A model generated the notes under the pieces. That model searched no databases. It was not told the DNA's origin and saw only the letters and a list, made by a program, of their open reading frames with translations. Below are positions 36,757 to 45,795 of a DNA stretch of 49,786 nt, one piece after another. The DNA is from Hydrogenophaga sp. Lineage in GTDB: Bacteria > Pseudomonadota > Gammaproteobacteria > Burkholderiales > Burkholderiaceae_C. Numbering within the stretch: position 1 is the stretch's first letter; every line of letters starts with the position of its first letter. The stretch lies in the NCBI RefSeq assembly GCF_011772445.1, contig NZ_WVZN01000026.1, forward strand, positions 240,247-290,032, written 5' to 3'. Made by a program: the position numbers and the translations under genes.

Positions 36757-36991
36757 CAAGCGCCACTTTCACGAATGGGCCATCGGCACGCTCGCGCGCC
36801 AGTTGCAAATCCTGCAGGTCCTCGAGTTGAGTCAGCAGCCGCTCATAGTGGGCAGCGGGTACCAGATAGGCCTCGGGCCGGTTGTGGTTCAGCACGGCCA
36901 CGGGCTCGTCGTCGGCTGCCTTGAGCACATTCGCGAAGTCGCGCTTGAGTTCGGTGACGCTGACGCTGCGTCGGGAGAGGATGGTGTCCAT
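36746..36991 (-). CDS. Phd/YefM-family antitoxin
   Basis: This 81-residue acidic protein has the Phd/YefM N-terminal DNA-binding fold (SVSVTELKRDFANVLKAADDEPVAVLNHNRPEAYLVPAAHYERL) and a C-terminal tail that would wrap the toxin. It precedes and overlaps the toxin gene. Phd-type antitoxins repress their own promoter; palindromes suitable as operators lie just upstream. Confidence 0.9.
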   Translation of the reverse strand: MDTILSRRSVSVTELKRDFANVLKAADDEPVAVLNHNRPEAYLVPAAHYERLLTQLEDLQDLQLARERADGPFVKVALDEL

Positions 36992-37007
36992 GCATGGCTC
37001 CAGAAGT

Positions 37008-37055
37008 CATGCATTCTGATTGGCGCCCAATTGGATGTCAAATTTGATGCCAATT
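37008..37055 (-). promoter_or_regulatory. candidate operator palindromes of the toxin-antitoxin operon
   Basis: Upstream of the antitoxin ATG lie ATTGG-CGC-CCAAT (37019-37031) and a near-palindrome with arms AATTGG/CCAATT around CAAATTTG (37029-37055). ATGCAT also occurs at 37008-37013 and again over the antitoxin start codon. Such repeats suit cooperative binding by a Phd-type antitoxin. The stretch is visibly more AT-rich than its surroundings. Confidence 0.55.
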
Positions 37056-37065
37056 CAGGCTGGCG

Positions 37066-37533
37066 TTAGCGCAGTTCCGCGATCAGCTCGATCTCCACAC
37101 ACGCCCCCATGGGCAGTTGCGCCACGCCGAAAGCGCTGCGCGCATGCTGGCCGGCGTCGCCGAAGACTTCACCCAGCAGTTCGCTGCAGCCATTGGTGAC
37201 GAGGTGCTGTTCGGTGTAGGTGGGCGTGCTGTTGACCAGGCTCAGCACCTTGACGATGCGCTTGACGTCGTCGAGCGTCTTGCCCGAGGCCTCGCAGGCG
37301 GCCTGCAAGGTGCCCATGAGGGCGATGGCGATGCTGCGCGCGGCTTCCTTGCCTTCTTCGGTTTCCATGGTCAGGCCCAGTTGCCCGACCCAGGCCTTGC
37401 CGTCCTTGCGGGCGATGTTGCCGCTGATGAAGACCAGGTTGCCGGTCTGCACGAAGGGCACATAGGCGGCGGCCGGCGTGGCCACGGGGGGCAGGGTGAT
37501 GCCCAGTTGTTTGAGTTTGGCGAGTGCGCTCAT
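37066..37533 (-). CDS. RidA-family protein (YjgF/Atu1372-like)
   Basis: This 155-residue protein starts at MSALAKLKQLGITLPP. It has the trimeric chorismate-mutase-like RidA fold: PFVQTGNLVFISGNIARKDGK, then the C-terminal ARSAFGVAQLPMGACVEIELIAEL with the conserved Arg that anchors the carboxylate in imine deaminases. The length and the long-N-terminal form match the Atu1372-like branch, whose activity is less clear than that of canonical RidA. Confidence 0.88.
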   Translation of the reverse strand: MSALAKLKQLGITLPPVATPAAAYVPFVQTGNLVFISGNIARKDGKAWVGQLGLTMETEEGKEAARSIAIALMGTLQAACEASGKTLDDVKRIVKVLSLVNSTPTYTEQHLVTNGCSELLGEVFGDAGQHARSAFGVAQLPMGACVEIELIAELR

Positions 37534-37572
37534 CGGTCGCTCCAGGTGAATGGCCAAAAGGAGCGGGGCATT

Positions 37573-38562
37573 CTATCGAGCGCCCCTCTCGATCGGTCGG
37601 CCGCTGGCGGGCGCTGGCTCGATGGCGGGGTGGAGGTCGCGGCCTTCCAGCTCATCCGGCGGGGCCACGGTCACGGCCACTTCCAGCGTGTGCTGGGCGC
37701 CGCCCTGGATGACGCCGCGCATGGGCGAGACGTCGCTGAAGTCGCGGCCGATGGCGAGCGTCACGTAGTCCTCGCCCGGGCTGCCGCGGCCGCAGCGGTT
37801 GTTGGTGGGGTCGAAGTCGAACCACTCGCCCTCGGCGCCGTGTTCGCCAGGCACGTAGACGGCGGCCCAGGCGTGCGAGGCGTCGGCGCCGATGAGACGC
37901 GGCTGGCCCGGCGGCGGCCGGGTGAGCAGGTAGCCGCTGACGTAGCGCGCGGGCAGACCCAGGCTGCGCAGGCAGCCGATCATGATGTGCGCGAAGTCCT
38001 GGCAGACGCCCTTGCCCTGCGCGAGCGCCTGCAGCGGCGGTGTGCTCACTTCGGTGCTGTCGGTTTCGTACTGCAGTTCGCTGTGGATGTGTTCCATGAG
38101 CGCGCGCACCGCTTGCAGCACCGGCAGGCCCGGCGCGAAGACCGGGCGCGCCCAGGCGACGAAGGCCTCGTCGCGCGGCACCTGGGGCGAGGCGAAGAGA
38201 AATTCGGCCGCCGGGTCGTAGGGGGCTTTGACGCGGTAGCGGAAGTGCTCGCGCACGCGCTCCCAGTCCAGGGCGTGCCAGGGGCCGCTTTCGGGCAGAG
38301 GGCCCGGCGCGGTGGTGGCGACGGTGCTGTCGGCCAGCACGCTCAGGCTGTCGTGCGGTGCCTGCTGGGCGAAGAAGGTGCGCTGGTTGCCGAAGGCGTC
38401 GGTGCTCTGGTGCAGCGCGGCTGGTTGCGGATCGATCGCCAACTGGTGGGACAGGACCTGTTGCAGCGCGGTGGCGCGCGGGCTCAGGTGCAGCATGTGC
38501 TGCGCCATGTCCACCGCGCTCTGGTAGCGGTAGGTGGTGCGGTGCAGGACGCGCAGTTTCAT
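37573..38562 (-). CDS. transglutaminase-like protein (BTLCP type)
   Basis: This 329-residue protein has the N-terminal beta domain (MKLRVLHRTTYRYQSAVDMAQHMLHLSPRA) and a transglutaminase core with triad Cys187 (GVCQDFAH), His230 (ASHAWAAVY) and Asp249 or Asp251 (WFDFDPTNN). No signal peptide is visible. It is the last of three genes on the minus strand with a circularly permuted ATP-grasp/alpha-E protein (6 bp upstream) and a DUF2126 transglutaminase. Comparative genomics has proposed that such clusters make and process a small peptide or modify a protein; the substrate is unknown. Confidence 0.88.
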   Translation of the reverse strand: MKLRVLHRTTYRYQSAVDMAQHMLHLSPRATALQQVLSHQLAIDPQPAALHQSTDAFGNQRTFFAQQAPHDSLSVLADSTVATTAPGPLPESGPWHALDWERVREHFRYRVKAPYDPAAEFLFASPQVPRDEAFVAWARPVFAPGLPVLQAVRALMEHIHSELQYETDSTEVSTPPLQALAQGKGVCQDFAHIMIGCLRSLGLPARYVSGYLLTRPPPGQPRLIGADASHAWAAVYVPGEHGAEGEWFDFDPTNNRCGRGSPGEDYVTLAIGRDFSDVSPMRGVIQGGAQHTLEVAVTVAPPDELEGRDLHPAIEPAPASGRPIERGAR

Positions 38563-38568
38563 GGCGGT

Positions 38569-41157
38569 TCAGATGGACAGGGTCTGGCTGCGCCGGTCGG
38601 CGTGGCTGAAGTGCAGGCGCGTGATCTCGTCGGAAAGATCGATCGCGGCGGCTTCGCAGTCCTCCAGCAGCCGGGTGAGTGCGCTCCACACGCGTCGGCC
38701 ATCGGGCCCGCGCTGCCAGTTGCTCAGCTCGGCCAGTTGCCAGGTGGCCGGGTCGGGCAGGTCGCGCGCCAGCTCGGCGTCCTGCGGCGCCACGCTCTGG
38801 CCGAGGCGGGCCAGCCGCGCGCGCAGGGTTTGCACCACCCAGGCCAGCGAGCGCGGGTTGTCGCGGTCGAGCACCAGCAGGTCGATCAGGGCGACCAGGT
38901 CGCGGCGCTGCTGGTACTGGGCGTGGAAGGTGATGGTGCTGTCGAACAGGGCCACCATGGCTTCGAAGCCCGCGGGTTCGTGCACGCTGCCCGTTTCAAG
39001 GCCTAGGGCCAGCGCGCGCGACAGCGTGGCCAGGCGCTCGATGTGGCGGCCGATGGAGAGCAGGCGCCAGCCGTCGTCGCGCACCATCCGGTCGGTCTGC
39101 GAGCCGGTGATGGCGGCGAGCTGCTGGCTCGCCTCCTGCAGCAGCAACTGCGCTTCGCCGGTGGTGAAGTCCCCGCCATGGAGCAGGCGAGCGGCGCTGC
39201 TGGCGAAGCCCGCCTGCGCGCGTTCGATGAGGTTCCAGTGCTCGCGCGAGAGCCGCTCGCGCACCTGCGCCGCCGCGCCGGCGATGGCGCGCAGGTTGAA
39301 GCCGGCACTGAAGGAACTGGCGGCCGCCGGGTCCCGCGGGTGCGGCGCCAGGTTGGCCATGAGGCTTCGCGCGAACACGCGCGGGGACTGGTGGGCCTCC
39401 GGCACGTCGGCCAGCACCAGCGCGTTCTCGCGCGAGACCTCGGTGAGCCAGCTCAGCAGGGCCCGCGTGCCGGGTTCCTCGCCATCGAGTTCGTCGAGCA
39501 CGATTTCGGCCAGGCGCACGCTGTTCTCGGCGCGTTCGGTGTAGCGGCCGAGCCAGAACAGGTTCTCGGCCGCGCGGCTGGTCACCGGCTGCTTCTGCTG
39601 CGCGATGGCGAAGGAGCTGGGCTGGCTTTGCAGCAGGCTGGTGTGGTCGACCGCGCCCTCGGTGAGCACCCAGCAGTCGGCGCTGCTGCCGCCGCGCTGC
39701 ATGGTGGCCATCAATTGGCCACGCGGCGCCAGGCGGACTAGGCCGCCGGGCAGCACGCGCCAGGAGCCGGCGCCGTCGGCAAGGGCAAATACGCGCAGCA
39801 TGGCCGAACGGGGCATGAGGCGGTCGCCTGTCCAGGTGGGCGTCTGCGACAGCGGCAACCAGGACTGCACGGTGTACTGCTCGGGCTGGCGCACCAAGCG
39901 GCCGGTCCATTCGTCCAGCGCGCGCGCGCCCAGGCCCTGACCGATCACGGTCTGCGGCCCACCCTGCGGGTAGGTGGCCTTGATCACGCCGTCCTTGAGC
40001 AGCGGCAGCACGCTGCGCAGCGCGGCGTCCTCGCCGCACCACCAGGTGGCCAGCGAAGGCAGTTGCAGCGGTTCGCCCAGCAGGTGCTCGCTGATCGCGG
40101 GCAGGAAGCCCAGCAAGGCGCTCGATTCGAGCGGGGCCGAGCCCGGCGCGTTGGCCAGCAGCAGGTTGCCGGCGCGCAGCACCTGCAGCAGCCCGGGCAC
40201 GCCCAGCGTGGAATCGGTGCGCAGCTCCAGCGGGTCGAGCCACTGGTCATCCACGCGCTTGATCAGGGCATGCACGGGCTCCAGCCCGGCCAGGGTCTTG
40301 AGAAACAGGCGCTCGTCGCGCACGGTGAGGTCGTTGCCCTCCACCAGCGTGAGGCCCAGGTAGCGGGCCAGGTAGGCGTGCTCGAAATAGGTTTCGTTGT
40401 AGGGGCCGGGCGTGAGCAACGCGATGCGCGCGTTCTCGCCCTCGGGCGCCATGGCCTGGATGCCGTTGACGAGCGCGCGGTAGCTGGCTGCCAGCCGCTG
40501 CACCTTCATCCCTGCGAACGCCTTGGGAAACTGGCGGCTGATGGCGATGCGGTTTTCGAGCAGGTAGCCCAGGCCGGACGGCGCCTGCGTGCGCTGGCCC
40601 ACCACCCACCAGCGCCCGTCGGGGCCGTGGGCGAGGTCGAAGCCGACGATGTGCAGCCAGGTGCCGCCACGCGGCTGCATGCCCTGCATGGCGCGCAGGT
40701 AGCCTGGGTGGCCTTGCACCAGGGCGGCCGGCAGCAGGGCGCGCTTGAGCAGTTCGCGCGGACCGTAGAGGTCGGCCATCATGGCGTTGAGCAGGCGCGC
40801 GCGCTGAAGCACGCCGGCCTCGATCTGCGCCCAGTCCCGCGGGCCCAGGATCATGGGGAAGAGGTCGAGCGCCCAGGGGCGCTGCAGGCCGCTCTCGTCG
40901 GCGTAGACGTTGTAGGTGACGCCGTTGTCGCGGATCTGGCGCTGCAGCGCCTCGGCGCGGCGGTTCAGGTCGGCCAGCCCTTCGGTGCCGGTGTGGTCGA
41001 AGAAGTCGCCCCAGGTGGGCGCCAGGCCGTGCGGGCCTTCGCCCTGCAGTTCGTCGAGGTGGCCAGCGTCGGCCGGCACGGCCAGCGACATCGCCCACTC
41101 GCCCGGGTGCTCGGGTTGCAAGGGGTCGAAAAGGGAATCGTGAGGATCGGCGTTCAC
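38569..41157 (-). CDS. circularly permuted ATP-grasp / alpha-E fusion protein
   Basis: This 862-residue fusion has a type-2 circularly permuted ATP-grasp domain (about residues 60-530, with NGVTYNVYADESGLQRPWALDLFPMIL) and a C-terminal alpha-E helical domain (about 560-860, from ENLFWLGRYTERAENSVRLAEIVLDEL). In many bacteria these are two separate genes. ATP-grasp enzymes form amide bonds through acyl phosphates, so a peptide ligase role is likely. It begins with GTG at 41157; no ribosome-binding site is obvious and the true start may lie a little downstream. It lies 46 bp after the DUF2126 gene. Confidence 0.88.
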   Translation of the reverse strand: MNADPHDSLFDPLQPEHPGEWAMSLAVPADAGHLDELQGEGPHGLAPTWGDFFDHTGTEGLADLNRRAEALQRQIRDNGVTYNVYADESGLQRPWALDLFPMILGPRDWAQIEAGVLQRARLLNAMMADLYGPRELLKRALLPAALVQGHPGYLRAMQGMQPRGGTWLHIVGFDLAHGPDGRWWVVGQRTQAPSGLGYLLENRIAISRQFPKAFAGMKVQRLAASYRALVNGIQAMAPEGENARIALLTPGPYNETYFEHAYLARYLGLTLVEGNDLTVRDERLFLKTLAGLEPVHALIKRVDDQWLDPLELRTDSTLGVPGLLQVLRAGNLLLANAPGSAPLESSALLGFLPAISEHLLGEPLQLPSLATWWCGEDAALRSVLPLLKDGVIKATYPQGGPQTVIGQGLGARALDEWTGRLVRQPEQYTVQSWLPLSQTPTWTGDRLMPRSAMLRVFALADGAGSWRVLPGGLVRLAPRGQLMATMQRGGSSADCWVLTEGAVDHTSLLQSQPSSFAIAQQKQPVTSRAAENLFWLGRYTERAENSVRLAEIVLDELDGEEPGTRALLSWLTEVSRENALVLADVPEAHQSPRVFARSLMANLAPHPRDPAAASSFSAGFNLRAIAGAAAQVRERLSREHWNLIERAQAGFASSAARLLHGGDFTTGEAQLLLQEASQQLAAITGSQTDRMVRDDGWRLLSIGRHIERLATLSRALALGLETGSVHEPAGFEAMVALFDSTITFHAQYQQRRDLVALIDLLVLDRDNPRSLAWVVQTLRARLARLGQSVAPQDAELARDLPDPATWQLAELSNWQRGPDGRRVWSALTRLLEDCEAAAIDLSDEITRLHFSHADRRSQTLSI

Positions 41158-41203
41158 GGCGGGAAGTATGCCCGCGCGCCCGCGCCGGGCCTTGCTCTCG
41201 GGC

Positions 41204-44200
41204 TCAGGTCCTCAGGTCGAGCGTGCACGGGAATTCACGGTTCACCTCGGCGGGCGACACGCGCAGGCGCCCGGGCGTGTGGCCCGTCTGGAAGAAGCGC
41301 GACAGGCGCCGGCTTTCGGCCTCGTAGGCGTTGACGGGGAAGCTGTCGTAGTTGCGTCCGCCCGGGTGGCTCACGTGGTACTGGCCGCCGCCCAGGGAGC
41401 GCTCCATCCAGGTGTCGACGACGTCGAAGGTGAGCGGGGCGTGCACGCCGATGGCGGGGTGCAGCGCCGAGGGCGGCGCCCAGGCCTTGTAGCGCACGCC
41501 GGCCACGTACTCGCCCGCGGTGCCGGTGTTGTGCAGCGGCAGGGCGCGCCCGTTGCAGGTGATGAGGTAGCGCCGGTCGGTCCAGCCGCGCACCCGCACC
41601 TCCAGGCGCTCCAGGGACGAGTCCACGTAACGCACGGTGCCGCCGGCCGCGCCTTCTTCGCCCATCACGTGCCAGGGCTCCAGCGCGCCGCGCAGCGTCA
41701 GTTCGATGCCGCGTGCCGCGATCTCGCCGATCAGGGGGAAGCGGAACTCGAAGTGCGGCTCGAACCAGGCCATGTCGAAGGCGTAGCCGGCCTCGCGCAG
41801 CTCGGCCAGCACGTCCTCGAAATCCAGTCGCAGGTAGGTGGGCAGCAGCCAGCGGTCGTGCAGCTCGGTGCCCCAGCGGGCCAGCGGCGTGCGGCAGGGC
41901 TGTTGCCAGAAGCGCGCCACCAGCGCGCGCAGCAGCAGCTGCTGGGCCAGGCTCATGCGCGCGTGCGGCGGCATCTCGAAGGCGCGCAGCTCCAGCAGAC
42001 CCAGGCGGCCGGTGGAGCCGTCGGGCGAGTAGAGCTTGTCGATGCAGAACTCGCTGCGGTGCGTGTTGCCGGTGACGTCGATCAGGAGGTTGCGCAAGGT
42101 CCGGTCGACCAGCCAGGGCGGCATGTGTTCCCCGTGGCGCTCGCGCGCCCGCTCGATCTGCTCGAGCGCGATCTCCAGCTCGACCAGTTGGTCGTTGCGC
42201 GCCTCGTCCACGCGCGGCGACTGGCTGGTGGGCCCGATGAACAGGCCGCTGAAGAGATAGCTCAGCGAGGGGTGGTTGTGCCAGAAGGTGAGCAGGCTGC
42301 CCAGCAGCTCGGGCTTGCGCAGGAAGGGCGAGTCGGCGGGCGTGGCGCCGCCCAGAACGAAGTGGTTGCCGCCCCCGGTGCCGGTGTGGCGGCCGTCGGT
42401 CATGAACTTCTCGGCGCACAGGCGCGTCTGGTGCGCGGCCTCGTACAGGAATTCGGTGTTGGCCACCAGTTCGTTCCAGTTGTGCGCGGGGTGGATGTTG
42501 ACCTCGATCACACCCGGATCGGGCGTGACCTGGAGCATCTTCAGGCGCGCATCGCGCGGCGGTGGGTAGCCTTCGAGCACCACCTGCACGCCCAGGCGCT
42601 CGGCCGTGGCCTCGACGGCGGCGAGCAGCTCGAGGTAGTCCTCCAGCCGTTCCATGGGGGGCATGAAGATGTAGAGGTGCTGGCTCTTGCCGCCCTTGTC
42701 CTTTTCCGCCTTCGGGCCATTGGCGCGCTGCGGGTCGCGCGCCTCCACGCACAGGGCGGTTCGCGTGAGCCAGCCCGCCGACTCGCCGCGCTGGGGGAAG
42801 TGCGAGGAAGGACTCTTCGCCGCCGCGCCGGCGGGCCAGCCGTGTGCCGGTCGCGCCGCGCTCGCGTGGGACACGGCCTGCGTGCGCAAGGGCGTGGCCC
42901 GCGGCAGCGCCTGCCGCGGCGCGAAAGGGTCCTGTTCGATGTGTTGTGGCCGATCGCCCGCGCTCGCCCAGGGCAGCGAGTCCAGTGGCAGCCGGTAGCC
43001 CATGGGCGAATCGCCGGGGATGAGGTACATGCGCTCGTCGCGGAAGAACCAGGGGCCGGTGGACCACACGGCGCCGCCGAGGGCGGGGTTGCCGGCATTG
43101 GCCTGCAGCGGCAGCACATAGCCCACCACGCTGGACAGGCCCTGGTCGAACACGCGGCGCAAGCGGATGCGTTCCAGCTCGTCGTCGAGGCGGCTGTCGA
43201 ACGGGTCCACGTTCACCGGCAGGCGGCGCTCGCGCCACAGGTAGTACCAGGTGTCCTCGTAGCCCGCGGTGATGTATTGCGTGGACAGGCCCAGGCGGCG
43301 CGCCAGCGCCTGGGCGAAGCGGCGCGCGTCGTCGCTGCTGTAGCGGGCCTCGTCGCGCTCGTCGGCCAGCAACGCGGGGTTGTTCCAGCAGGGTTCGCCG
43401 TCGGCGCGCCAGAACACCGACAGCGCCCAGCGCGGCAACTGCTCGCCCGGGTACCACTTGCCCTGGCCCATGTGCACGAAGCCGCCCTGGCCGTATTGCT
43501 CGCGCAAGCGGCCCAGCAGCTCGGTGGCGTAGCCGCGCTTGGTCGGGCCCAGGGCGTCGGTGTTCCACTCGGCGGCGTCGCGGTCGCTGATGGCCACGTA
43601 GGTGGGTTCGCCGCCCTGCGTGAGGCGCACGTCGTGCTTCACGAGGTCGGCGTCCACCTGGTCGCCCAGGGCGAGCACGGCGGCCCATTGCTCGTCGGTG
43701 TACGGCCGCGTCACGCGCGGCGATTCGTGCACGCGCGTGACGGACATGTGGTGCTCGAAGGCCACCTCGCTCTTGTCCACACCGCCTTCCACCGGCGCGG
43801 CGCTGCCGGGTTGGGGCGTGCAGGCCAGCGGGATGTGGCCCTCGCCCGCGAGCAGACCCGAGGTGGGGTCGAGGCCGATCCAGCCGGCGCCGGGCAGGTA
43901 GACCTCGCACCAGGCGTGCAGGTCGGTGAAGTCGCGCTCGGGGCCGCTGGGGCCGTCCACGGATTTCACGTCGGGCGCCAGCTGGATGAGGTAGCCCGAG
44001 ACGAAGCGCGCGGCCAGGCCCATGTGGCGCAGCAACTGAACCAGCAGCCAGCCGCTGTCGCGGCAGGAGCCGCGCTGGAGCTGCAGTGTCTGCTCGGGCG
44101 TCTGCACGCCGGGCTCCATGCGGATGGTGTAGGCGATGTCGCGCTGCAGGCGCTGATTGATGTCCACCAGGAAGTCGATGGTGCGGCGCTTGGCGCGGTC

Positions 44201-44602
44201 GATGCCGTCGAGATAGGACGTGAGCAGCGGGGTGAGCGGCTCGGTGGCCAGATACGGTGCCAGTTCGCGCCGCTGCGCCTCGGCATACTCGAACGGGAAC
44301 TGCTCGGCCTGCGGTTCGAGGAAGAAGTCGAAGGGGTTGTGCACCGCCATCTCGACCACCAGGTCGATGGTGATCTTGAACTCGGTGGTGGGCTCGGGAA
44401 ACACCAGGCGGGCCTGGTAGTTGGCGAACGGGTCCTGCTGCCAGTTGATGAAATGCGTGGCGGGCTCGATGCGCTGCGAATACGAGAGCACCCGGGTGCG
44501 GCTGTGCGGCGCCGGTCGCAGGCGGACCACCTGAGGGCCCAGGCGCACCAGGCGGTCGTACCGGTAGTGGGTGATGTGGCTCAGGGCAACGTGGATGGCC
44601 AT
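41204..44602 (-). CDS. DUF2126 large transglutaminase-like protein
   Basis: This 1132-residue protein has an N-terminal transglutaminase domain with Cys in QRGSCRDSGWLLVQLLRHMG, His in DLHAWCEVYLPGAGW and Asp in GLDPTSG, followed by the long DUF2126 region (for example GGEPTYVAISDRDAAEWN and TDGRHTGTGGGNHFVLGGATPADSPFLRKP, which looks like an amidoligase/GCS-type core). Peptide-bond cleavage or transfer in the first half and ligation in the second is a reasonable inference. It is the first gene of the operon and is divergent from comEC, with 63 bp between the starts. Confidence 0.9.
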   Translation of the reverse strand: MAIHVALSHITHYRYDRLVRLGPQVVRLRPAPHSRTRVLSYSQRIEPATHFINWQQDPFANYQARLVFPEPTTEFKITIDLVVEMAVHNPFDFFLEPQAEQFPFEYAEAQRRELAPYLATEPLTPLLTSYLDGIDRAKRRTIDFLVDINQRLQRDIAYTIRMEPGVQTPEQTLQLQRGSCRDSGWLLVQLLRHMGLAARFVSGYLIQLAPDVKSVDGPSGPERDFTDLHAWCEVYLPGAGWIGLDPTSGLLAGEGHIPLACTPQPGSAAPVEGGVDKSEVAFEHHMSVTRVHESPRVTRPYTDEQWAAVLALGDQVDADLVKHDVRLTQGGEPTYVAISDRDAAEWNTDALGPTKRGYATELLGRLREQYGQGGFVHMGQGKWYPGEQLPRWALSVFWRADGEPCWNNPALLADERDEARYSSDDARRFAQALARRLGLSTQYITAGYEDTWYYLWRERRLPVNVDPFDSRLDDELERIRLRRVFDQGLSSVVGYVLPLQANAGNPALGGAVWSTGPWFFRDERMYLIPGDSPMGYRLPLDSLPWASAGDRPQHIEQDPFAPRQALPRATPLRTQAVSHASAARPAHGWPAGAAAKSPSSHFPQRGESAGWLTRTALCVEARDPQRANGPKAEKDKGGKSQHLYIFMPPMERLEDYLELLAAVEATAERLGVQVVLEGYPPPRDARLKMLQVTPDPGVIEVNIHPAHNWNELVANTEFLYEAAHQTRLCAEKFMTDGRHTGTGGGNHFVLGGATPADSPFLRKPELLGSLLTFWHNHPSLSYLFSGLFIGPTSQSPRVDEARNDQLVELEIALEQIERARERHGEHMPPWLVDRTLRNLLIDVTGNTHRSEFCIDKLYSPDGSTGRLGLLELRAFEMPPHARMSLAQQLLLRALVARFWQQPCRTPLARWGTELHDRWLLPTYLRLDFEDVLAELREAGYAFDMAWFEPHFEFRFPLIGEIAARGIELTLRGALEPWHVMGEEGAAGGTVRYVDSSLERLEVRVRGWTDRRYLITCNGRALPLHNTGTAGEYVAGVRYKAWAPPSALHPAIGVHAPLTFDVVDTWMERSLGGGQYHVSHPGGRNYDSFPVNAYEAESRRLSRFFQTGHTPGRLRVSPAEVNREFPCTLDLRT

Positions 44603-44665
44603 GCGACGGGCTTTCAGGACAGGGAGGACGCGGGACCGCGCCAGCGCTCTCGCGGTTGAAAAACC

Positions 44666-45484
44666 ATGCTAGCAAGTCTTGCGCCATTGCGCGATGACGG
44701 TTCGGACACCAAAGCGCCGCGCGCCTGGCTCGTGGGCTGGGCGCTGGCCGGCGTGGTGCTGGGCACCGCCTTTCAGCTTCAGCAATCGGGTCTGTGGGCC
44801 TGGGGCCTGTACCTCGGCATTGGCCTCGCGGGCGGGTTGGCCTTGGGCTGGCGCCGGCGCGTGCCGTGGTTGGTGGCGGGCGTGGCGCTGGCCTTCAGCG
44901 GAACGGGCCTGCGCGCGGTGGCCCTGGCCGGGCAAGGCCTGGCGCCGGCGCTGGAAGGCCGGGACATCGCGGTGGTCGGACGCGTCGCGTCCTTGCCGGT
45001 GATGGGCTTGCAGGGCGAGCGCTTCGAGTTCCTGGTCGAGCGCGCGAGCCTGGCCGGCCAGGCCGTGCGCCTGCCGGCGCGCCTGCTGCTGGGCTGGTAT
45101 GGCGGGCCGCAGCGCGACGCTGATCGGCCCGGCGGCTGGGCGGTGGCCCACCGCAGCCCGGGTCTGGTGGCGGGCGAACGCTGGGCGTTCGAGGTGCGCT
45201 TGAAGCGCGCGCACGGCAGCCTCAACCCGCACGGCTTCGACCGCGAGCGCTGGCTGTGGGAGCGCGGCATTCTGGCCACCGGCTACGTGCGCGCGGGCCC
45301 GCGCGACCCGGCGCCCGAACGGCTGGCGCAGACCTGGCGCCATCCGGTGGACCGGGCGCGCCAGCGCGTGGCCGAGGCCATGGGCGAGCGCCTGGGCGAT
45401 TCGCGCGCCGCGGGCGTGCTGGCGGCGCTCGCGGTGGGCGAGCAATCGGCCATCGTGGGTTTGGGTAAAAGAGTCGTTCGCTAA
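44666..45484 (+). pseudogene. comEC: comEC, 5' portion, disrupted by a mobile element
   Basis: The reading frame starts as a normal ComEC/Rec2 DNA-uptake channel: several N-terminal membrane helices, then the DUF4131 OB-fold region (DIAVVGRVASLPVMGLQGERFEFLVERASLAG) and the start of the competence domain (VLAALAVGEQSAI). Family members continue for roughly another 500 residues with the membrane channel and a beta-lactamase-like domain. Here homology stops at about base 45454, and 10 unrelated codons ending at TAA (45482-45484) follow. The downstream half is absent from the window. Loss of ComEC should abolish DNA uptake by natural transformation. The cut coincides with the transposon-like repeats. 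Confidence 0.88.
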
Positions 45485-45600
45485 GAAAGTGAGGAAAATC
45501 AACGCTCTTGCTCAAGCCCGGCCACTAGCTAGGTAATTAAGTCGTTCGCTTTCGAGAAAGACCTGTTCTGCTAACTAGGTAAAAGAGTCGTTCGCTTTCA
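45455..45600. mobile_element. putative transposon end (Tn7/Tn5053-type) inserted in comEC
   Basis: Immediately after the last comEC-like codon are three direct copies of a 22-bp motif, GGTAAaagaGTCGTTCGCTttc, starting at 45464, 45532 and 45578. The 10-bp core GTCGTTCGCT is identical in all three; copies 2 and 3 agree further upstream (CTAxCTAGGTAA). Spaced, non-overlapping 22-bp transposase sites, three in number, are what is known for the left end of Tn7, and similar arrays mark Tn5053-like elements. The exact terminus is probably near 45455, but no target duplication can be checked without the other end. Bases 45601-45795 hold no convincing gene. Confidence 0.65.
45464..45600 (+). repeat. 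three 22-bp direct repeats
   Basis: Copies lie at 45464-45485, 45532-45553 and 45578-45599. The first copy diverges in its last three bases. Spacings between starts are 68 and 46 bp. Confidence 0.85.
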
Positions 45601-45795
45601 AGCCTGAGTGCCTCTCATTGCTTGTTGCAAGGCGTATTGGGGGCGACGAGCAGTGTAGGGACCGACCGAGGGTGGCGCGTTCAATCCCCGTTTGGGCAGT
45701 CATGTTCGCGGGCAATTTTCACGAGGCGATAGCCTGGGCGGGCTGGATCTTCCGACGTAGACATATTCAAGCAACATCCACTGAGGGAGTTCTAC

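Noticed and set aside
41168..44659. Very long plus-strand open frames opposite the DUF2126 gene (also 6527-9487, 11292-14303, 17266-20277 and 30896-32914 opposite other genes)
   Set aside because: High GC content keeps antisense frames open; their products are low-complexity Ala/Arg/Gly/His-rich strings, and each lies opposite a gene with clear family motifs.
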